From assembly GCA_963802095.1 (NCBI GenBank), contig CAWDHI010000001.1, forward strand, positions 372,001 to 436,000: a stretch of DNA of 64,000 nucleotides, given 5' to 3'. Below are positions 58,340 to 64,000 of the stretch, in pieces; the stretch's first letter is position 1, and each line of letters opens with the position of its first letter. The notes under the pieces are model-generated. The model made no database searches and was not told the DNA's origin. It was given only the letters and a program-made list of their open reading frames with translations. This DNA is from CAVVEQ01 sp963802095 (lineage in GTDB: Bacteria; Chloroflexota; Anaerolineae; Anaerolineales; Anaerolineaceae). The position numbers and the translations under genes were made by a program.

Positions 58340-61300
58340 ATGAAACAAGTTGTCATTGAAAACCCGGTCATTAATTCACCATTTGAAGAACCTCAACGAC
58401 ATTTTAAATTTTCAGAAGATGGGATCACCGATGAGATTGTTGCATCGCGTCGGATCAGTTCCTATTTTGTGCCCATACCTCAACCACGCAAGAAGAATCA
58501 GAAACAACTTGCATTTGATACGGAATGGACCTCAGATCGTATTGAAGAGAATAAATTCATAAATCATGTCCGTGAAAGGATTACCACCTGGCGAAAAGGA
58601 AAATACCAGGGGATCACCAATACCACCCGGAGGCTTCTGGATTACTGGCAGAATCCCAGCAGGGAGCACAAATTATTCTTTTGTCAGATCGAAGCCATGG
58701 AAACGGTCATCTACATTACCGAAGTGGCCTCAAAATACGGCGATGCCTGGATTGAAAGCACATTGCTACAAGCCAACCAATCATCAAACCCCTTGCTATA
58801 CCGGATGTCGTTCAAAATGGCAACCGGTAGTGGAAAAACCCTGGTGATCGCCATGATGATCGCCTGGCAAACACTGAACAAGTTGGCCAATCCGCAGGAT
58901 AGCCGTTATTCCGATGCCTTTCTGATTTCCACCCCAGGAATCACGATACGTGATCGGCTGCGGGTTATCTTACCCTCCGACCCCAACAATTATTACAAAT
59001 TACATGACCTGGTACCGGTGGATCTGATTCCTGAGCTTTCCAAATCCAAGATGGTAATCACCAACTTTCATGCCTTCATGCAGCGCGAGAGGATCAGCGC
59101 CGGGAAATTGACCAAAGAATTATTGGCTCAGGGTGAGACTTCAGCTTTCACAGAAACACCCGATCAAATGGTCCGGAGAGTCTGCCGTGAATTGGGCAAT
59201 AAGCGCAATATCGTAGTGATCAATGATGAAGCTCATCATTGCTACCGGCACAAGCCTGAAGATGGTGGGGAAAAAATGAGCGGCGAGGATCGCCGCGAAG
59301 CTGAAAAACGCGAGGAGCAAGCCCGGATCTGGATCACCGGGTTGGAGGCGGTGAAGAATAAGATCGGCATCAAAGTGATCTACGATCTCTCCGCCACACC
59401 ATTCTTCCTGCGCGGCTCGGGTTACCCAGAGGGCACACTCTTCCCCTGGGTGGTTTCTGATTTCTCACTCATCGATGCCATCGAATCCGGGATCGTAAAA
59501 GTACCACGCGTACCTGTCTCTGATGATTCCATGACCGGCGAGCTGCCTACCTACCGTGATATCTGGCCGCGGATTCGGGATCATCTTCCCAAAAAAGGTC
59601 ATGGAACGGAAGCTGTTGATGAGGAGCCGAAAATCCCGAAGGAGTTGGAAGGTGCACTTCAAAGCCTTTATGCCAACTATGCCAAATACTTTGAATTCTG
59701 GGATCAAGATAAAGATGCTCTTTCCAAAGGGATGACTCCCCCGGTATTTATCGTGGTCTGCAACAATACCAATGTTTCACGCATGGTTTACAACTACATT
59801 GCCGGGTGGGAAAAGGTCCTTCCAGACGGCACACCTGTTCTGGTACCAGGGAAATTACCCTTGTTAACCAATGTTGTGGATGGCGCCTGGCGGCCAAGAC
59901 CAAATACCATCCTGGTGGATAGCGAACAACTTGAATCCGGGCAGGCGCTCAGTGATGAGTTCAAAAAAATCGCCTCCACAGAAATCGACCGGTTCAAAGA
60001 GGAATACAAAATCCGATTTCCTGGTCGGGATGCGGAATCCCTTACGGATGAAGACCTTCTGCGTGAGGTGATGAACACGGTCGGGAAATCCGGCCTCCTG
60101 GGAGAGCAGATCAAATGTGTCGTTTCCGTCTCGATGCTCACCGAAGGGTGGGATGCCAGCACGGTTACTCACATTCTGGGTGTGCGCGCTTTTGGAACTC
60201 AGCTACTTTGTGAGCAGGTGGTCGGGCGGGGGTTGAGGCGAATGAGCCATGCCGTCAGCCAACAGTCGCTCAACCTTAACGGCGAAAAAGTAACCTTCGA
60301 GGCTTACGACCCGGAATATGCGGAGGTTTACGGGGTCCCGTTCTCGTTCATCCCGTGCTCGGGCTCCAATCCCGAACCCAAACCACCCGCGCATGTCACC
60401 CACGTACGCGCCCTGGAAAGCCGCTTGGCGTGCGAAATCACCTTCCCGCGCCTGCTTGGGTATCGCTATGATATCCAATCCGAGCAGCTGACTGCTGATT
60501 TTGGCAAAGAGGCTCGCATGGTGCTTTCCACCCAGAATCTGCCCACCAAAACCGAGATGGCGTCCATTCTCGGGGAAGGGAATGTGCATACACTGGATGG
60601 ATTAAAAGGCTTCCGCGAACAGGAGATCGATTTCCGCCTTGCCAGCCTGGTGTTGGAAAAATTCCTGCGGGATGATGAGGGCAATAATCGCCCCTGGCTC
60701 TTCCCGCAATTGCTTCGAATCTCCCGCGATTGGCGCCAGTCTTGCGTGGTCTGTAAGGACAACACTTTTCCCCAGATGCTTCTGCTAGTGGAATTTGCGC
60801 AGGAAGCCTCAGAACACATTTACCGCTCAATCGCTGCAACCCATTCGGAGCAAAAACTATTACGCCCCATTCTGCGCCCATATGACCCTCTTGGATCCAC
60901 CCGCTACGTGGATTTTGATACCGTGTTACCCACCTGGACCACCGACCCGGCCAAATGCCATGTATCCCATGTTGTGGCCGATACCGGTACCTGGGAGCAG
61001 AAGGTGGCTCAATCTTTGGAAGAGATGCCGGAAGTGATCTGTTATGTTAAGAACCAAAACCTGGGGTTTTTCATCCCCTACACCATGAACGGCGAGGAAC
61101 ACGATTACGAACCTGATTTCATTGTCCATATCAAGGTGGGGGATGAAATCCTCAACCTGATCATCGAGGTGAGCGGCCGGGAAAAGAAGGAAAAAGCGAT
61201 CAAAACAGCCACCGCTCGCAATTTGTGGGTGCCCGCAGTGAATAACCATGGTGGTTTTGGGAAATGGGCTTTCCTGGAGGTTACAGATCCCTGGGATGTG

Positions 61301-61462
61301 AAGAACACAATTCTGAAGTTTTTACAGGGTGAGCGCGTGGATGGAATCCAGCCACTTTACGGAAGGATTAATTTATGGCAACTCAGAAGATCATTGATTA
61401 TTCGATGCGTGCGCTCCGTTTTTGATTCACAAAGCACAACAACGCGAGACACTCACCTATAA
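58340..61462 (+). CDS. res: Type III-like restriction endonuclease/helicase (Res)
   Basis: A 1040-residue SF2 helicase-nuclease. Motif I is MATGSGKTLV (about residues 160-169), motif II is NDEAHHC (DEAH), motif III is DLSATPF, and motif VI is EQVVGRGLRR. The C-terminal region has a PD-(D/E)XK-like nuclease core, YEPDFIVHIKVGDEILNLII with EVSGRE. It would translocate and cut DNA with the Mod subunit. The last 30 codons overlap the next gene and look out of character, so the natural end may be near 61370. AGGA precedes the ATG. Confidence 0.88.
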   Translation: MKQVVIENPVINSPFEEPQRHFKFSEDGITDEIVASRRISSYFVPIPQPRKKNQKQLAFDTEWTSDRIEENKFINHVRERITTWRKGKYQGITNTTRRLLDYWQNPSREHKLFFCQIEAMETVIYITEVASKYGDAWIESTLLQANQSSNPLLYRMSFKMATGSGKTLVIAMMIAWQTLNKLANPQDSRYSDAFLISTPGITIRDRLRVILPSDPNNYYKLHDLVPVDLIPELSKSKMVITNFHAFMQRERISAGKLTKELLAQGETSAFTETPDQMVRRVCRELGNKRNIVVINDEAHHCYRHKPEDGGEKMSGEDRREAEKREEQARIWITGLEAVKNKIGIKVIYDLSATPFFLRGSGYPEGTLFPWVVSDFSLIDAIESGIVKVPRVPVSDDSMTGELPTYRDIWPRIRDHLPKKGHGTEAVDEEPKIPKELEGALQSLYANYAKYFEFWDQDKDALSKGMTPPVFIVVCNNTNVSRMVYNYIAGWEKVLPDGTPVLVPGKLPLLTNVVDGAWRPRPNTILVDSEQLESGQALSDEFKKIASTEIDRFKEEYKIRFPGRDAESLTDEDLLREVMNTVGKSGLLGEQIKCVVSVSMLTEGWDASTVTHILGVRAFGTQLLCEQVVGRGLRRMSHAVSQQSLNLNGEKVTFEAYDPEYAEVYGVPFSFIPCSGSNPEPKPPAHVTHVRALESRLACEITFPRLLGYRYDIQSEQLTADFGKEARMVLSTQNLPTKTEMASILGEGNVHTLDGLKGFREQEIDFRLASLVLEKFLRDDEGNNRPWLFPQLLRISRDWRQSCVVCKDNTFPQMLLLVEFAQEASEHIYRSIAATHSEQKLLRPILRPYDPLGSTRYVDFDTVLPTWTTDPAKCHVSHVVADTGTWEQKVAQSLEEMPEVICYVKNQNLGFFIPYTMNGEEHDYEPDFIVHIKVGDEILNLIIEVSGREKKEKAIKTATARNLWVPAVNNHGGFGKWAFLEVTDPWDVKNTILKFLQGERVDGIQPLYGRINLWQLRRSLIIRCVRSVFDSQSTTTRDTHL

Positions 61463-62156
61463 AGAATTAACCGATTATGTCGGGTGTCACCATCGCGTCG
61501 CAGGTCATATTCTTGGTTATATTCGAGATGAAATCTGCACTCCACGAAATTTGCCTTTTATTAACGCGATTGTGATCCGCCAGGATACTCAGGAGCCAGG
61601 AGATGGTTGGCTGCCCGAAGGAACGAGCCACCTTAGTAAGCAAGAGTATAAAGAGCAATATGAACTGTTCCGGGATAGGGCGTTTGCGTTCCCTGGTTGG
61701 AATGATCTTCTGAAAGAACTTTCCTTATCCCCAATTCAAATTACCGAGCAGGAACTCAAAGATCGCGGCCGCACATACAGCCAGGTGCTTGCCCGCCAGG
61801 GGGGTGGTGGAGAGGGTGCTGCACATCGTGATTTGAAGGAATACATTGCCAGGAACCCGGAAGCCATTGGCCTGCAGGTCATCAAAAAAGGCGAGCAGGA
61901 GCACATGTTTATTTCGGGGGACTGCTGTGACATCTTGTTCACCCTCATGGATAAACGGTATGCCATTATTGAGATCAAGAACGGCGACCCGGGTGAACTT
62001 GTTCGGGGGATCTACCAGCTTATAAAATACAGAGCATTATTATCCGCTGAAGAGGATCTACTCTTACCTGATCAACCACAAGTGTTATTAGTTGCGTATC
62101 AAATTGCAAACGAAGTCCAGAAGTTAGCTCAAAATTTAATATTGGTTGCCGGGTAG
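61375..62156 (+). pseudogene. Alkyltransferase-like HTH plus nuclease-domain protein, frameshifted
   Basis: A proper start, MATQKIIDYSMRALRF with AAGGA upstream, lies at 61375 but stops at 61425. The rest (LIHKAQQRETLTYKELTDYV onward) continues in the -1 frame to 62156. The break is in a run of five T at 61419-61423; six would restore the frame and give about 260 residues. The N-terminal part resembles an MGMT/ATL-type winged helix, and the C-terminal part has a nuclease-like core CCDILF...YAIIEIKNG as in NucS/PD-(D/E)XK proteins. It is either inactive or affected by a homopolymer error. Confidence 0.75.
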
Positions 62157-62256
62157 TACCGGAAATCCCTATGAGGGTTCCATCTATTGAGGATAAATAG
62201 AATTTGGCAACACTATATTCTAGTCATCCTGATTTTTTTAGAAGTCCTAGAAACCC

Positions 62257-63057
62257 ATGTACATCTTCTACGTTGATGAATGTGGACGACCATCGCTTGA
62301 AGACAAAGCGCTCGAATCAGATCCCTGGTTTGTCATGGCTGCAGCAGGGGTCCATTCATCCCACTGGCTGGCCATCGATGCCGAGATCACCAGGCTGAAG
62401 CAGAAATACTTCCCGGGGATCAAACCAATCAAAATTGAGTTCAAGTCAACCAACATCCGCTCAGCAGGCGGTCCTCACCCAAGGTCTGCCATTGCTCAAC
62501 TCAAACCGGATGACTTAAACGGACTCGTGGAAGAACTGTATGCGATCTATGAAACCATTAAGTTGCCGCTGTTTTCGGTGGCTATCCAGCGGAAGGAACA
62601 CAAGGACAAATACCAGGCGACAGGCCAGCGTCCGGAGTTCCCCTACCAGCTGGCTTCAAGATGCTGGTTGAACGGATCGACTGGTTTCTGGAGAACATTA
62701 ACACACAGCGAGAGATCCAGGAGCAGGAAATCGCTTTCATCATTCTGGATGAATATGTCGGTCAGTATAAAGTGACCCGCAGTAACTTGTTGTGGTATCA
62801 GGAAAGCGGCACCTTTGCCAAAGAGAGCATCAACTATGTTAAAGAAGTGCCCTTCTTTAATGTGTCCACCTACTCCCAACTTCTCACACTTCCCGATCTG
62901 GTCTGCATATAACGTCTACCACCGCTTTCGGTACAATAAGCCTGATTATCCCTTTTACCAGCGCATCAAGAAATGGCTTTACCGGCGTAACGGTCACCTG
63001 TGGGGATATGGCTTGAAGGTTTTTCCCGATCAAAAAGCCCCGCCAGGGGAAGCCTGA
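62257..63057 (+). pseudogene. DUF3800 protein, two frameshifts
   Basis: The N-terminal MYIFYVDECGRP and WFVMAAAGV are typical of DUF3800, an RNase H-like family found in defence and mobile loci; the usual form is DESG, here DECG. The frame shifts by -1 near 62654 (then FKMLVERIDWFLENIN) and back near 62904 (then AYNVYHRFRYNKPDYPF). Joined, it gives a protein of about 266 residues. The two indels compensate, so they may be sequence errors in one gene. Confidence 0.72.
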
Positions 63058-63072
63058 CAGGGCTGAATTTTT
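63036..63072 (+). terminator. Terminator after the DUF3800 gene
   Basis: AGCCC (63036-63040) pairs with GGGCT (63060-63064), with inner CAGG/CCTG, followed by GAATTTTT. It overlaps the last DUF3800 codons, so mod probably has its own promoter. Confidence 0.6.
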
Positions 63073-63196
63073 GAAGGAGGGCGATGGCATTTCAGCCACC
63101 CATGAGCGCAGCTGATAGCCGGGCACCCGCCTGGTTAAATAATAGCACAAACTGCTTTTAAAAACAATTCCTTAAGTTTAGTAGTCCGGAGTCAAT

Positions 63197-64000
63197 ATGC
63201 CCGAAAAAACCTTTCCCCTACCATCCCGGTTTCCGCCACCCGGGCACGCCGATAAACGCACCAACATCCCCACCGAGGAACTGCGCGACTTTGTCGCCGA
63301 CGAAGAAAAAGCCCCGAAAACCATCCTCTACCCGCGCGACCCCTCCCTGACCCGCAGCTGGTCTGGAAGGGCAAGGATGAGCAGGATCAGCACCCACTGG
63401 AAGTGCCGGCAGTGCCAGTGTACATCCAGGAGAAGATCGAGCCCCAGGCCATTATTGAGAATGTGCGCATCTCAGGCGAAAAAAGCCAGGCCACGAAGAT
63501 CAACCGGCGCTCTTCAACGATTTCAACAACATCGCCTTTGAAGACCTGGTGGATTTTTACCACCACGAGCAGAACTGGACCAACCGCATGATCCTGGGTG
63601 ACAGCCTGCTGGTGATGACCTCCCTGGCGGAGAAGGAAACCCTCAAGGGCAAGGTGCAGATGATCTACATGGACCCTCCTTATGGCATCAAGTTTGGCTC
63701 CAACTGGCAGGTGAGCACCCGCAAACGGGACGTGAAGGATGGCAAGGAAGACGACCTGACCCGCCAACCCGAGCAGATCAAAGCCTTTCGCGACACCTGG
63801 GAACTGGGCATTCATTCTTACCTGGCCTACCTGCGTGACCGCTAACTGTAGCTCGGGAATTGTTAACCGAGAGTGGTAGTATTTTTGTTCAAATTGGTGA
63901 TGAAAATGTCCATTTGGTTCGATGTATATTGGACGAGGTGTTTGGAAGTGAAAATTTATTGTCAAATAATCGTTTAGACAAAAACCAGGCCGGAGGAAGC
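63197..64000 (+). pseudogene. mod: Type III-like DNA methyltransferase (Mod), frameshifted and cut by the window edge
   Basis: The gene starts at 63197 with GGAG upstream. The Mod N-terminus (RDPSL) breaks near 63350, resumes as PQLVWKGKDEQDQHPLEV, breaks near 63507, resumes as FNDFNNIAFEDLVDFYHH through the catalytic motif MDPPYG (target adenine or cytosine amino group), and breaks again near 63841 before LTVARELLTESGSIFVQIG, which runs to the edge. All three breaks look like single-base losses. It would pair with Res. Confidence 0.8.

Larger units (their letters stand above)
51623..64000. mobile_element. Integrated element at tRNA-His (right end outside window)
   Basis: A tyrosine recombinase starts just past the tRNA 3' end, followed by an excisionase-like gene, a phage-type replication protein, antirestriction and RadC-like genes and a restriction-modification cargo. 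Dense short genes with their own hairpins differ from the neighbouring operons. No copy of the tRNA 3' end was seen downstream in the window, so the far junction is unknown. No conjugation genes are visible, so integrative mobilisable element, plasmid-like or satellite types are all possible. Confidence 0.72.

Noticed and set aside
59794..61249. Several leftward frames of 100-150 codons opposite res
   Set aside because: All are shadows of the helicase gene in a G/C-richer stretch.
63091..63102. TTCAGCCACCC resembling the tRNA-His 3' end, as a possible second att site
   Set aside because: Only about 10 bases match, too short for an attachment repeat, and genes of the locus continue past it.
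1..64000. CRISPR arrays, insertion sequences and rRNA genes
   Set aside because: No regularly spaced repeats, transposase motifs or rRNA signatures were seen on reading both strands.

Overview
The window reads as a chromosomal segment of an anaerobic, fermentative bacterium, most likely a member of the Chloroflexota (Anaerolineae-like). That placement is inference from gene content: Tad pilus genes with a receiver-CpaE fusion, a transaldolase/glucose-6-phosphate isomerase fusion, type 2 isopentenyl-diphosphate isomerase, SUF-only Fe-S assembly with SufU, and a group 3-type NiFe hydrogenase. There is no rRNA or other decisive marker in the window.

Layout. 1-4.0 kb (minus): Tad/Flp pilus genes cpaB, receiver-cpaE, cpaF and the start of a tadB-like gene. 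4.2-5.9 kb: a helical protein paired with an SPFH protein that ends in a helix-turn-helix. 6-8 kb: sucCD. 8.0-12.7 kb: an acyl carrier protein, isoprenoid genes (fni, polyprenyl synthase) and a folate set (folE facing folK-folB-folM). 12.8-16.4 kb: a frameshifted thioredoxin-like lipoprotein, then a copper operon csoR-copZ-copA behind a CsoR-type palindrome. 16.5-22.1 kb: non-oxidative pentose phosphate operon tkt, rpiB, tal-pgi fusion and an AhpD-like protein, then a convergent ROK sugar kinase. 23.1-30.2 kb: SUF region, with sufR and a SufT-like gene divergent from sufCBD, a small unknown gene, sufS, sufU and a Rieske ferredoxin. 30.2-31.7 kb: a LmbE-type deacetylase and a methyltransferase.

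31.8-50.2 kb (minus) is one roughly 18.5-kb block of about 20 genes. It holds a NiFe hydrogenase (small and large subunits), NuoG-, NuoF- (two) and NuoE-like (two) electron-transfer subunits, a thioredoxin-like ferredoxin, all Hyp maturation factors, the endopeptidase, and a leading group of DRTGG, CBS-ATPase, PHP and ATPase proteins that look regulatory. By subunit content it resembles the electron-bifurcating NiFe hydrogenase type (HydABCSL). It would join H2 turnover to NAD(P)H and ferredoxin pools, and the SUF operon would supply its many Fe-S clusters.

50.3-51.7 kb: hisS followed by tRNA-His. From the tRNA 3' end to the window edge lies an integrated mobile element: tyrosine recombinase, phage-type replication protein, excisionase-like regulator, ArdC-like antirestriction metalloprotease, RadC/JAB protein, SWIM zinc-finger protein and small Cys/His proteins. 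It also carries a type III-like restriction-modification locus with two extra genes (a nuclease-like and a DUF3800 protein) between res and mod. Genes downstream of res carry six apparent single-base frameshifts, which means either decay or local sequence error. No CRISPR array or insertion sequence was seen.
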